From: JACRCT01 sp049841135
GTDB taxonomy: Bacteria; Myxococcota; Myxococcia; Myxococcales; UBA5297
Reading direction: 5' to 3'
Length of the DNA: 64,000 nt
Assembly: GCA_049841135.1 (NCBI GenBank)
Contig: JASGHK010000004.1
Location: forward strand, 2,480,001-2,544,000
Positions 32,964 to 43,152 of this stretch are shown here, piece by piece. The first letter of the stretch is position 1, and every line of letters begins with the position of its first letter. The notes below the pieces were generated by a model that worked only from the letters and a program-made list of their open reading frames with translations, was not told the origin of the DNA and made no database searches. A program made the position numbers and the translations under genes.

Positions 32964-33182
32964 CTCAACTCGAGGTTAGTCATTGCGCGGCCGGCCTTCC
33001 CCGTCGCCACCGGAGGCGTCGATGCCGAGGGGGCGTCCGCCGACCAGCCCGGACCCTGCCGCGGAGCGAGAGCGCGCCCGGGCCGGATGGCCCCACCCCG
33101 CGAATCGAGCGGTGCATCCGGCGCGAAATTGAGTATCGTGGCTCACCCTCCAGCCGTCAGAGGCTGAACACCGGAGCACACC

Positions 33183-34394
33183 ATGGACCCCAAGACCATT
33201 CTCGAGAAGGCCAAGCAGCACCGCGACGCGACCGCGCAGTACCTCAGCCAGATGATCCAGATCCCGGGGTTCAGCTGCACGGAGAAGGAGCGCGTCCAGC
33301 TCATCAAGAAGCTCGCCGAAGAGGTGGGCATGAAGGACGTGCGCATCGACGGCCTCGGCTCGCTGCTGGGCCGCGTGGGCAACGGCAAGAAGAAGCTGGT
33401 CTTCGACGCGCACATCGACACCGTCGGCGTCGGCGACCCCGGCCAGTGGAAGACGCCGCCGCACTCCGGCCTCATCAAGGACGGCCTGGTGTACGGCCGC
33501 GGCGCCAGCGACCAGCTGGGCGGCGCCGCCTCGATGATCGCCGCCGCGAAGATCCTCAACGACCTCAAGTACGACGGCGACTACCAGGTCTGGTTCGCCT
33601 TCACGACCATCGAAGAGGACTGCGACGGCCTCTGCTGGAAGTACCTGATCGAGGAGGAGAGGTTCGTCCCCGACTTCGTCGTCTCCACCGAGCCCACCAG
33701 CTGCCGGCTGTACCGCGGCCACCGCGGCCGCATGGAGATCCAGATTGAGATCCGCGGCATCTCCAGCCACGGCTCCGCCCCCGAGCGCGGCGAGAGCGCC
33801 GCCTACAAGGCCGCCCGCGCGGCGCTGGCCATCGAGAAGCTCAACACCGAGCTCCAGCCCGACGACGACAAGTTCCTGGGCAAGGGCACCATCGTGGTCA
33901 GCCAGATCAAGGTCCACGGCCCCAGCCAGTGCGCGGTGCCCGACCAGGCGATGCTCTACTGCGACCGCCGCCTGACCTGGGGCGAGGACGACAAGCTCGC
34001 CATCAGCCAGGTCGAGAAGGCGCTGACCGCCGCCGGCGTCGACAAGTTCAAGGTCTTCATGCCCGAGTACGCGCAGCCCGCGTACACCGGCAAGCTCTAC
34101 AAGCAGGAGCTCTACTTCCCGACCTGGAAGATCCCCGCGGACTCCTTCCTCGTCCGCTCGGGCGTCGAGGGCTACAAGAGCCTCTACGGAGCGGGCCCGA
34201 CGGTGGACAAGTGGACCTTCTCCACGAACGGCGTGGCCATCTGCGGCCGCCACAAGATCCCGGTCATCGGCTTCGGCCCCGGCGACGAGTCCCAGGCCCA
34301 CGCGCCCAACGAGATCAACCGCATCGACGACCTCGAGAAGTGCGCGGCGTTCTACGCCTCGCTGCCCTACGCGATGGAGAAGCAGGGCAAGTAG
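33183..34394 (+). CDS. ygeY: YgeY-like M20-family metallohydrolase
   Basis: A 403-residue M20 peptidase/deacetylase-family enzyme. Zinc ligands are visible as H77 and D79 in VFDAHIDTVG, D110 in GASDQLGG, and E144/E145 in TTIEEDCDG; the lid domain begins after HRGRMEIQIEIRGISSHGSAPERG. The sequence matches the YgeY-type hydrolases linked to selenium and purine/diaminopropionate metabolism more than ArgE or DapE. It likely cleaves an amide or peptide-like bond in a small nitrogen compound. ATG 33183 is preceded by GGAG. A TATCGT box at about 33134 is a possible -10 element. The gene stands behind the carbamate kinase unit and ends at a strong terminator. Confidence 0.85.
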   Translation: MDPKTILEKAKQHRDATAQYLSQMIQIPGFSCTEKERVQLIKKLAEEVGMKDVRIDGLGSLLGRVGNGKKKLVFDAHIDTVGVGDPGQWKTPPHSGLIKDGLVYGRGASDQLGGAASMIAAAKILNDLKYDGDYQVWFAFTTIEEDCDGLCWKYLIEEERFVPDFVVSTEPTSCRLYRGHRGRMEIQIEIRGISSHGSAPERGESAAYKAARAALAIEKLNTELQPDDDKFLGKGTIVVSQIKVHGPSQCAVPDQAMLYCDRRLTWGEDDKLAISQVEKALTAAGVDKFKVFMPEYAQPAYTGKLYKQELYFPTWKIPADSFLVRSGVEGYKSLYGAGPTVDKWTFSTNGVAICGRHKIPVIGFGPGDESQAHAPNEINRIDDLEKCAAFYASLPYAMEKQGK

Positions 34395-34438
34395 CCGACT
34401 TCTCCTGACCCGAGGTTTCGGTTCGGGGTAAAGACTTC

Positions 34439-34477
34439 GAAGCCCCACGACCCGCTCGGTCGTGGGGCTTCTTGCTT
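34439..34477 (+). terminator. Rho-independent terminator after ygeY
   Basis: A perfect 14-bp stem (34439-34452 with 34458-34471) has a 5-base loop and is followed by TTGCTT. Confidence 0.85.
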
Positions 34478-34781
34478 GATGGGGCCAGTCCTGCGCCGTT
34501 GGACCGCTGTCGTGGCGCCGGCCCATTCGCCCTGGCGGCGAGCGTCGCTCCATCAGTTGGCTCTGACCTCGTGACCTTCCGCGGGGTTACCGGCCAGGCC
34601 TCGCCACCGGCGCGACAATCGCCGGCTCGTGCAACCTATTGCTGCCGGGGAGCGCCTTTCGTCGAAGGACTCGAGCTCGCGGCCTCGCGCCGGCGCGGGG
34701 CTGCTGCAATCCCCCCGCCCCTCGGCGCGACGGGTGCCGGTGCCGAGCGTGCGAGAGTCATCTGAACGGATGAGGTGAATC
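34478..34781. other. Intergenic stretch without a convincing gene
   Basis: About 300 bases between the ygeY terminator and the beta-helix gene. Short open frames exist on both strands, but none has a ribosome binding site or recognisable product. The last 15 bases (GATGAGGTGAATC) provide the ribosome binding site of the next gene, so its promoter must lie here, but no clear -10/-35 pair is visible. Confidence 0.5.
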
Positions 34782-37700
34782 GTGAGACAGCGCCTTGGAG
34801 CCTTTCTTGCGGCCGCGACCCTCCTCGGGTCGTCGGCATCCTTCGCGGCCACGCGCTACGTCGCCACGACCGGCAACGACGGGACGGGCAACGGCACCAG
34901 CGCGAGCCCGTGGAGGACCATCCAGAAGTGCGCTGGGACGATGGCCCCAGGGGACACCTGCAGCGTCGCCGCCGGCAACTACGACGAGGGCGTCTCGATC
35001 AAGGTCGGCGGCCCGGACGCCGCGCGCCCGTCGGCCTTCGTCTCCACGGGGGGCCGCGCGGTCGCGAGGTACTTCCTCTTCCAGGCCTCCCACGTCCTCG
35101 TCGAAGGCTTCGAAGTGACGCAACCCCTCGGCGCCGACTACTACGCCCTCACCTTCAGCCGGATCAACGCGACGACGGGCATCACCGACATCACGGTCCA
35201 GGGCTGCTACATCCACGACACCGTCTGGGGCGCCTACGCCATCTCGCCCTACCTCGACATCCCTCCGACCCATGTGACCCTCAGGAACAACACGGTCAGG
35301 AGCGTCTGGGGACCGGCCATGATCGTGAGCGGCAGCTATTGGACCATCGAGGGCAACACCTTCTCCGACATCCACTCCGACGTCGCCTACTACGGAGGCG
35401 ACCACCACGTGGTCCAGGACAACACCTTCAAGCTGGTCTTCGAGGGCGACGAGGGCCACCACGCCGACTTCTTCCAGAACATCGCGACGACCGGCGTCTC
35501 GACGCTGACCGACTTCCTCGTCCAACGGAACAAGATCATGTACGGGGGCGGCGTCCAGATCGGCAACTTCAACAACGACGCGGCCTGTCCGGGGAACAAC
35601 CTGACGTGGCGCAACAACGTCATCTACGCCGTCACGAACCCCTTCAACTATTCGGGCTGCAATTCGTTCTGGTTCAACAACACCTTCGTCTTCGCCGCCA
35701 TGAACACCGCGGCCAACCCGGTCACCAGCACCACCGCGCAGCTCACCGACCACATCACCTTCCAGAACAACCTGTTCGTCGGCAACTCCAAGGAGGGCGA
35801 CACGACGAGGGGCGGCTCCTATGACCCGGGATTCAGCAACCTGACCGAGGGCAACAACATGGTGACCGCCTGGCCCTCCAGCTCCTTCGCGCCCATGGCG
35901 GGGTTCAACACCTCCAACGGGAACATCAACGGAGGCGACCCGGGCTTCGCCAACCTCCCCATCTCCGCCTACCCCGCGATGGGGTTCGGGGAGACCGGCT
36001 GGGACTTCGAGATCTCCAGCCGGCCGGGGTTCTACATCGACAACGCCGCCTGGGCGCCGGGTCCCGGCACCGGCATCGACGGAGCCATGTGGTACAGCCC
36101 GGGGAACGTCGGCTGGACCTACAACGGCGCGTGGGCCTATGCCTCGGGCGGAGGCGACTGGACCCAGTACTACGCGGCGCATGCGTCCGACGGGACCGCG
36201 CCTCTGGTCTACGACAACTTCACCCCGGTCGTCGGCCGGACCTACGCCGTCGCGATGCGCCCCCACAACAACACGATCATCGGGAGCCTCACCCCCTCGC
36301 TCGGCGGGCAGAGCGGCACCCCGTGCACCAGCGCCAACATCGACATGAGCGGATGGTGCCCGCTCTCCTATCTCAAGGCGTCCTCCGCCGGGAAGCTGAC
36401 CTTCACTCCCAGCAATGACTTCCGGGACGGGCTCTGGCAGACGAGCGTGTGGTGGTCGCCGGGGACCGACGAGTACGACATCTCCACCACCGAGAAGCAC
36501 GGTGGCAAGAACAGCCTGCACCTGAGCAACTTCGCGGCGGGGAGCACGGTCACCAGCGGCACCCAGGCCGGGTTCGTCCCCGCCCATTTCGGCCTCGAGG
36601 CATGGGTCAAGCTGGTCTCGGGAGGCATCAAGCTCTACGTCGTGGACGCCAACCGCGTGGTCAGCCCGATCGACAGCACCACGCAGACGGGGACCTGGGT
36701 CCGGCTGTCCGGCGAATTCGTGCACTCCACCGCCGCCGCGAGCTTCGTCTTCGAGTCCACGGCGCCTGGCACCGAGGTCTTCATCGACGACGTGCACGCC
36801 CATCTGCTGGGCATGTCGACGACCACGATCCAATACCCCGCGCCTCAGGAAGCAGCGCTGGTGGTGGGCGCGAGCGTCTCCATCAACGGAGACGGCGTGT
36901 GCCGCACGATCACCGCCAAGGACGCTGCCCGCCACGTCATCACCTTCACCCCACCGCTGAGCACGGCGGCCTCGGACGACCTCTGGGTGGAGGCCTGGCT
37001 GGACGGCACGAACTGCGTCGTCGACCTGTCCCTGACCGATGCCTCGACCGGGCCGCGCGGGCATGGCGCGAACCTGTCGGCAGCGGGGTTCTCCGATGAC
37101 CTCACCAAGGCGACGCGCTCGAGCTGGGACATCGGCGCCTATGCGTATCGCTCCGCCGGGCCCACCTTCACGGTGGGCGGAGTGCTGGTGGGGCTGGGCG
37201 CCGGAGGAATGGTCACCGTGCAGAACAACGGCTCGGACCCGCTCAACCTGTCCAGCGACGGGGCCTTCACCTTCCCGACGGCGCTGAACGGCGGCGCCGC
37301 CTATCTCGTCTCCGTGTCGGGGCAGCCCGCGGGACAGAGCTGCTCGGTCTCGAACGGCGCGGGTGTCGTCGCCCAGGCGAACGTCACCAACGTGCTCGTC
37401 ACCTGCCTCCCCCTGCCCGCCGATGCCGGGCAGCCGCAGCCAGATGCAGCGCTGGCCGATGCGGCGGCATCAACACCGGACGCGGCGCCGGCGGATGCGG
37501 CGCTGGCCGATGCAGCGGCACCAACACCGGACGCGGCGTCGGCGGATGCAGCGCTGGCCGATGCGGCGGCACCAACACCGGACGCGGCACCGGCGGATGC
37601 AGCGCTGGCCGATGCGGCGGCACCAACACCGGACGCGGCACCGGCGGATGCAGCGCTGGCCGATGCAGCGGCATCAACACCCGACACGGCGCCAGCCCGA

Positions 37701-37919
37701 GATGCCTCGAGCGACGTCCTTGATGCCAGCGCCATCGCCTCCGACGCCGCTCTCTCTGCCTTGGACACAGGGCCATCGGAAACGGACGCCGGAGCGAATC
37801 CAGACATCACCTCCGGGTGTGGTTGCTCCGCTGGCGCGCAGCCGAGCGGGGTCGGGCTGTTCTTCCTGCTCGCCTTGGCGGCCCGCCGCAAGGCGAGGGC
37901 GATGCCCTGGCCCAGGTAG
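34782..37919 (+). CDS. Secreted right-handed beta-helix protein with MYXO-CTERM tail
   Basis: A 1045-residue exported protein. A signal peptide covers about residues 1-23. A right-handed parallel beta-helix region follows (about 24-390), with repeated NNT/NNxF-type coils (VTLRNNTVRSVWG, WTIEGNTFSDIHS, LTWRNNVIYAV), as in pectate-lyase-like and chondroitinase-like proteins. Next is a carbohydrate-binding-like beta-sandwich (about 560-690, KNSLHLSNFAAG...GLEAWVKLVSGGIKLYV). A 51-base/17-residue tandem linker is followed by a C-terminal CGCSAG-hydrophobic-Arg tail (MYXO-CTERM-like). GTG 34782 with GAGGTG upstream is the best start because it opens the signal peptide. Polysaccharide binding or cleavage is likely, but catalytic residues cannot be assigned. 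Confidence 0.82.
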   Translation: MRQRLGAFLAAATLLGSSASFAATRYVATTGNDGTGNGTSASPWRTIQKCAGTMAPGDTCSVAAGNYDEGVSIKVGGPDAARPSAFVSTGGRAVARYFLFQASHVLVEGFEVTQPLGADYYALTFSRINATTGITDITVQGCYIHDTVWGAYAISPYLDIPPTHVTLRNNTVRSVWGPAMIVSGSYWTIEGNTFSDIHSDVAYYGGDHHVVQDNTFKLVFEGDEGHHADFFQNIATTGVSTLTDFLVQRNKIMYGGGVQIGNFNNDAACPGNNLTWRNNVIYAVTNPFNYSGCNSFWFNNTFVFAAMNTAANPVTSTTAQLTDHITFQNNLFVGNSKEGDTTRGGSYDPGFSNLTEGNNMVTAWPSSSFAPMAGFNTSNGNINGGDPGFANLPISAYPAMGFGETGWDFEISSRPGFYIDNAAWAPGPGTGIDGAMWYSPGNVGWTYNGAWAYASGGGDWTQYYAAHASDGTAPLVYDNFTPVVGRTYAVAMRPHNNTIIGSLTPSLGGQSGTPCTSANIDMSGWCPLSYLKASSAGKLTFTPSNDFRDGLWQTSVWWSPGTDEYDISTTEKHGGKNSLHLSNFAAGSTVTSGTQAGFVPAHFGLEAWVKLVSGGIKLYVVDANRVVSPIDSTTQTGTWVRLSGEFVHSTAAASFVFESTAPGTEVFIDDVHAHLLGMSTTTIQYPAPQEAALVVGASVSINGDGVCRTITAKDAARHVITFTPPLSTAASDDLWVEAWLDGTNCVVDLSLTDASTGPRGHGANLSAAGFSDDLTKATRSSWDIGAYAYRSAGPTFTVGGVLVGLGAGGMVTVQNNGSDPLNLSSDGAFTFPTALNGGAAYLVSVSGQPAGQSCSVSNGAGVVAQANVTNVLVTCLPLPADAGQPQPDAALADAAASTPDAAPADAALADAAAPTPDAASADAALADAAAPTPDAAPADAALADAAAPTPDAAPADAALADAAASTPDTAPARDASSDVLDASAIASDAALSALDTGPSETDAGANPDITSGCGCSAGAQPSGVGLFFLLALAARRKARAMPWPR
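37442..37690 (+). repeat. 51-bp in-frame tandem repeat
   Basis: Copies of a 51-base unit start at 37471, 37522, 37573, 37624 and partly at 37675, with a partial copy before them. They encode a 17-residue unit (TPDAAPADAALADAAAP). Neighbouring copies differ by few bases, so the array is young and likely to vary in copy number. Confidence 0.9.
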
Positions 37920-38017
37920 GAGATACCCGCCGCAACACCGCGTCACTCCCGATCGCCGCGCCAGCGCTTGCGACTATCCACCGACGCGAAAGGGCCTGCG
38001 CCGAACGCGCGTAGGCA

Positions 38018-38040
38018 GAACAGGGCTGGCTTGCCCGTTC
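38018..38040. terminator. Imperfect hairpin between convergent genes
   Basis: GAACAGGGC pairs with GCCCGTTC with one mismatch around a 6-base loop, between the beta-helix gene and the convergent lipoprotein gene. Confidence 0.25.
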
Positions 38041-38063
38041 CCGTCTCATGGCGGGCCGGGAGC

Positions 38064-39569
38064 CTAGTCCGCCGGGACGCACATCTTGAAGGACGCGTCG
38101 CAGACCGGTAGCTCGGGGCCACAGCTGGACGAGCTGCAGCTGCGGGTGCAGAACTCTCGGCAGGCGCTGTTGATGCAGCGCTTCATGCACGAGAGCCCCG
38201 ACTCGCAACTGTGCAGCGAGCAATTGCCTCCGAAGCCCGCCAGGAACTCGCAGGCGCGCTGCGCCTCCGGATACCAGCCGCTGCCGGAGCCGTCACCCTG
38301 CACCGCGCATTGAGCGCCATCAGCACAGTCCGGGAAGCCCGTGCCGCAGGGAGGGGCACAGAGCCCGGCCGTCTTCTTGGCGGGAACGTGGCAGACCAGG
38401 CCCGCGGCGCAGTCGCTATTGCAGCTGCAGGGCTGCTCGAGGCTCGCGGTGCCCGCGACGTCGCAGTACAGCCGGTCGCTCGACTGGATCGTGCGGCAGC
38501 TGCCGGTCTTGATCGGGGAGCACCGCCCGCTGCCACAGTCGGCCGCCTCGGTGAGCACGGTGCACCTCTTCCGGCACTGCTTGTCGGGCGCGCACTCCTG
38601 ACCGGAGGCGCAGGTGCAGTCGGCGCAGAAGCAGTCTTCGCCTGCTTCGCAGACCCCGTTGCCGCACGCCGGCGGCGGCGGATTGGGACAGCTCGCCTCC
38701 AGCCGCGGCGCGGCGCGCGGTTGGGGCCGATTGGCGGCGAGCGCGAACGTCCCGCCCGCACAGCTCTTGCCGTCGGTCGTGGTGCCCTCGAGCTCGTCGG
38801 TGGCGCCCCCCTGGAGCGAGTCGCCCTGGACCTTGAGCTCGAGAGTGACCGTGCGGCTGGCGCCGTTGTAAAACCACCAGGAGGATCCCTCTCCCTTGGA
38901 GCCTTTGAGCGTGCAGGTCTCCTCGTCGAGCGAGAGGTCGGTCAGGCGGGTCCCCGCCCAGTCGACGCTGAAGGTGTCGCCGCTCTGGCCGATGATGACG
39001 CTGCCGGCGGGCCAAGCGAGGTCGCAGGCGCCGGTGGTGAGCGTCGCGGCGGCGGGCGCCTGATACCGGCCCGTGGGCTCGCAGGGCTCGACCGGCTTGG
39101 CCTCGAAGGTCGCCTCCCTGCAGGGACCGACCCGCCCGTCTGCGACGTCGACCGCCCGCGCGACAAGCCGGAGGCCGGTATCGGTGCGGCTGAGCTCGAA
39201 GCTCGGCGCGAAGTAGCGCAGGGCGCCGGAGACGCAGCCCGCCGCTAGGGCCTCGCAGGTCGCGCTCACCTCGCCGAGCGGCACCTCGACGAGGCCGGCG
39301 CGGAGGAACGCCGTCTCGCCTTCCACCGAGATCGACACAACCTCGTCCAGGCGCGGCCAGTCCTCGCATCCCGTCGGCGCAGTCACGACACGGAAGCTCC
39401 CGAGGAGCTTGCAGTCCTCGAGCAGGCGCGCGAGGCCGACGGCTCCCGCGTCCGGGCCCGCCATCCCGGCATCAGGGGGCACGGCGGTCTGGCCACAGGC
39501 CGAAGCCGCGAGGAGGGCGAGCCAGAGCAAGGCGGGGAGGGCGGCGCGGGTACGAGTGGGGGCGAGCAA
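38064..39569 (-). CDS. Cys-rich lipoprotein
   Basis: A 501-residue exported protein with a signal peptide and lipobox (LLAASAC, Cys about 25), followed by an Asp/Gly-rich linker. Residues about 45-285 look like a beta-rich domain (SIIGQSGDTFSVDWAG, TVTLELKVQGDSLQG). The C-terminal 210 residues contain more than 35 cysteines in EGF-like or dickkopf-like spacing (CGNGVCEAGEDCFCADCTC, CSCNSDCAAGLVCHV, CMKRCINSACREFC). It is probably an outer-membrane surface protein. ATG 39569 starts the signal peptide. The family is not recognised beyond the Cys-repeat type common in Myxococcota; a binding role is a guess. Confidence 0.75.
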   Translation of the reverse strand: MLAPTRTRAALPALLWLALLAASACGQTAVPPDAGMAGPDAGAVGLARLLEDCKLLGSFRVVTAPTGCEDWPRLDEVVSISVEGETAFLRAGLVEVPLGEVSATCEALAAGCVSGALRYFAPSFELSRTDTGLRLVARAVDVADGRVGPCREATFEAKPVEPCEPTGRYQAPAAATLTTGACDLAWPAGSVIIGQSGDTFSVDWAGTRLTDLSLDEETCTLKGSKGEGSSWWFYNGASRTVTLELKVQGDSLQGGATDELEGTTTDGKSCAGGTFALAANRPQPRAAPRLEASCPNPPPPACGNGVCEAGEDCFCADCTCASGQECAPDKQCRKRCTVLTEAADCGSGRCSPIKTGSCRTIQSSDRLYCDVAGTASLEQPCSCNSDCAAGLVCHVPAKKTAGLCAPPCGTGFPDCADGAQCAVQGDGSGSGWYPEAQRACEFLAGFGGNCSLHSCESGLSCMKRCINSACREFCTRSCSSSSCGPELPVCDASFKMCVPAD

Positions 39570-39860
39570 GGTGAACCTCTCCGAGGTGTTGCCCTCCGTC
39601 CGGCAGGGATGAGGGCGGGCACCATCGCTTTATGGCACGCCTTGAGACGAGCAGGGCCTCCCGGGATTCACGGACACAGGTAGAAACCCGCCCAGCCGGC
39701 TGCCGCAGGGCGTCATGGCCAATGTCGACCGGCCACAAAGCCCTCGGTCGGCTGCCGCGGTGCGACGTGGAGGCGAACTTCTCGAACCTCGAAAACATCC
39801 CCGGGACGGAGGGCGAGTGCGGCCAGAGATGTGTCCGGCCCGGTGATAGGTTCTCCAGCC

Positions 39861-42800
39861 ATGTCCCCCGCGCTCCTCTCGTCGAACGCTGCCGCCACCC
39901 GTCTCGAACGCGCAAAGGAGTGGCTTCGCGAGCTCGGCCCTTCCGGCCAGGTGCTGGTCGTCGCGCCGACGCTGGAGGCGGCCGCCGAGCTGACCCGGGC
40001 TGCCGTGTCCGAGGCCTCCTTCGGCTGGCAGCGGCTGACGTCGGGCCGGCTCTGGGCGACGCTGGCGGCGGGCGAGCTGGCCAAGCGTGGCCTCGTCGTC
40101 CTGGGGCCGCTGGCGCTGGAGGCTGTCTGCGCCCGGCTGCTCTTTACGCTCGGCCAGGCCAAAGCGCTGGGCTCGCTGCAGCACGCCGCCGAGCAGCCTG
40201 GACTCCCGCGCGCGCTGGCGCGAACGCTGCTCGAGCTGCGCCTCGCGGGGGCCACCGATGCCCAGGTCGAGGCCGAGCGACCCGACCTGGGGCGACTGCT
40301 CGCGGCCTACGAAAACGAGCTGGCGCGGGCCGGTTTCGCGGATCGAGCCGAGGTCCTGCGCCTGGCCGCCGCCTGCCTTCGCGATCCCCAAGCGCGACCT
40401 CCGCTTCCGCTCAAGGAGGTGGTGCTGCTCGACCCTGAGCTCCGCTCGGCGCTCGACGCCGACGCGCTGGCGGCGCTGGCAGGGCGCGGCCGGGTGCGCG
40501 TAGTGCTCCCCGAGGCGGACTCGCGGGCGCTGCAGCTCGCGTCGCAGGCCCTGGGCTGTGCCGCGGTGAGCCTCGATGCCGGCGAGCCCCGCGGCTCGCT
40601 GCAGCGCGTGCAGCGGCTCACGTTCGCCGAGGCCACTCCCCTCCCCGACGAGCTCGAATCCCTCGGTCCAGCTCCTCTCGGCGCCCGGTGAGGGCCGCGA
40701 GTGCGTCGAGCTGGTGCGCCGCCTGCGGGCCGAGGCCGAGCAGGGCGTGCCCTTCGACCGCATGGCGATCCTCCTGCGAGCGCCCGGTCCCTACCGCGCG
40801 CTCGTGGAGGAGGCACTGGAACGGGCCGACATCCCGGCGTGGTTCGCGCGGGGCTCGGTACGGCCCGATCCGTCGGGGCGCGCGTTCCTGGCGCTGCTGG
40901 CGTGCGCGGCCGAACGGCTCCCGGCACGCCGCTTCGCCGAGTACCTCTCCCTGGGCGAAGTCCCCGACCCGATCGGGCCAGGCGCCCCGCCCGCCGCCCG
41001 CGAGGGCTGGATGCCCGCCGAGGAGGAGGTGCAGCCGGCGGTGCTGACGCGCGGGGGCGACGAAGCACCGGAGACAGCCGAGCCTGCGCCTCCGGCCGAC
41101 CCCGACGCGGCCCCTGCCTCGGCCGGGACGCTGCGCGCCCCCTGGCGCTGGGAGAGGCTGCTGCAGGACGCGGCGGTCATCGGCGGCCACGAGCGCTGGG
41201 CGCGGCGCCTCGATGGGCTGCGCGCCGAAGTGGAGGCGCAGCGGGCCGCGCTGGCCGAGAAGGGCGAGCAGTCACAGCGGATCGAGCGCCAGCTCGCGGA
41301 TCTGGGCGCGCTGCGCAACTTCGCCCTGCCGCTGATCGCCGAGCTGCACGACTGGCCCGCGCAGGCCACCTGGTCCGAGTGGCTGGAGCGACTCACGGCG
41401 CTGGCCACGCGCGCGCTGCGCCACCCCGACCGCGTCCTCACCCTCCTGGCCGAGCTCGCGCCGATGGGGCCCATCGGCCCGGTGGCCCTCAACGAGGTGC
41501 GCCGCGTCCTGTCGCGCCGCCTCACCGAGCTGACCGAGCCGCCGCCGGCGCACCGCGCGGGACGGGTCTTCGTCGGGCCCATCGACGCCGCCCGCGGGCT
41601 GAGCTTCGACGTGGTGCTCATCCCCGGCCTGGCCGAGCGGATCTTCCCGCAGCGGCTGGGCCAGGACCCGCTGCTGCCGGACCCGGCGCGCAGCCGCCTG
41701 CAGGCGCAGGGGCTGCGGCTGGACGCCGAGCGCGAGCGCGTCGAGAGCGAGCGCCTCGCACTGCGGCTCGCCCTCGGCGCGGCCGAGGTTCGCGCCCACC
41801 TCTCCTGGCCCCGCCAGGACTCGCAGGGCGGCCGGCCCCGCGTCCCCTCCTTCTACGGCCTCGAGCTGCTGCGCGCCGCCGAGGGGCGGCTGCCCGGCTT
41901 CACCGAGCTGATGCAGCGCGCCCAGCAGGCCTCGGGCGCGCGGCTGGGCTGGCCCGCGCCCACCTCGCCACAGGCCGCCATCGACGAGGCGGAGCACGAC
42001 CTGGCGCTGCTCGACGCCGCGCTGCGCCGCCCCGGGGACGAGGCCTTCGGCGCGATGAACTACCTGGTCGAGGTCAACGCCCACCTGGCGCGGGCGCTGC
42101 GCACCCGCTGGGCCCGGTACAACACCGGAAAGTGGCGCAGCGCCGACGGGGTCGCCGAGCTCGGACCGGCCGGCATGGCCGCGCTCGCCAAGCACCTGCC
42201 GGCGGCGCGGCCGTATTCGCCCACCGCGCTGCAGCACTACGCGGCCTGCCCCTACCGCTTCTTCCTCCAGGCCATCCTCAAGCTCGAGCCCCGCGAGGAG
42301 CCCGAGGCCATCGACGAGCTGGACCCTCTCTCCCGCGGCCTGGTCCTGCACGAGACGCAGTACCGGCTGCTCCAGCGGCTGCGCTCCGAGCGCCGGCTGC
42401 CGCTCTTTGCCCCCGACCCGGACCGGCGGCAGGCGAACGTCGAGCGCGCTTGGGCCGAGCTGGACGAGGTGCTGTTCGACGTCGCCAAGGGCTGGGAGGA
42501 GAAGCTCGCGCCCGCCATCCCCCGCGTCTGGGACGACGGCATCCAGTCGATCCGCGCGGACCTGCGCCACACGCTGGCGCTCCTGGGCGAGCAGGAGGAG
42601 TGGTCGCCCGACGGCTTCGAGCTCTCGTTCGGACTGCGCTTCGAGCAGCGGCTCGACCACGACCCGCGCAGCACCGAGGAGCCGGTGCGGCTCGACGAAG
42701 GGCTCGTCCTGCGGGGCTCCATCGACCTGGTCGAGCAGGGCGCAGGCGGGCGGCTGCGCGCCACCGACTACAAGACCGGCAAGGTGCGCGCCACCAAGGG

Positions 42801-43152
42801 GATGAGCGTGGGCGGCGGCCTGGTGCTCCAGCCCGCGCTCTACGCGCTCGCCCTCGAGAAGCTCTTCCCCACCCACCCGGTGGCCGGCGCCCGCCTCTGG
42901 TACTGCACCTTCACCGGCAACTTCACGGAGGTCGAGGTGCCGCTCGACGCCGAGACCCGCTCCGCCGTCAGGACGGTCGTGGCCACGGTGAGCGGCGCGC
43001 TGGAGTCCGGGTTCTTGCCACGCGCCCCGGCCGAGGGCGCGTGCGAGCACTGCGACTATGCCGCGGTGTGCGGCCCGGGCGCCGAGCGGCTGGCGCGGCG
43101 CAAGCCCGCCCGCGCCCTCGAGCCCCTCAACGAGCTGCGGAGGCTGTCATGA
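39861..43152 (+). CDS. AddB-like PD-(D/E)XK nuclease (one frameshift)
   Basis: Repaired, this is about 1096 residues. It is an AddB/RecB-type exonuclease subunit. The N-terminal part is a degenerate helicase-like region (LVVAPTLEAAAELTRAAV, no Walker A). The C-terminal nuclease has the YAACPYRFFLQ strand with the first iron-sulfur Cys, the catalytic GSIDLVEQ...ATDYKTGK segment, and the remaining three Cys as C-x2-C-x5-C (CEHCDYAAVC). Paired with the next gene it should process double-strand ends. The frameshift is at 40656-40660, where GAATC stands for a likely GATC; repair gives DELDPSVQLLSAPGEGREC, the normal family motif. An earlier ATG at 39831 is also possible. ATGA overlap with the AddA-like gene. 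Confidence 0.8.

Noticed and set aside
33308..33314. GAAGCTC in the ygeY-like gene
   Set aside because: Here it encodes a normal Lys-Lys-Leu in an uninterrupted frame, so it is not one of the frameshift sites. The same applies to in-frame GAAGCTC/GAGCTTC at about 7735, 8078, 33833, 36735, 42853, 48435 and 52828.
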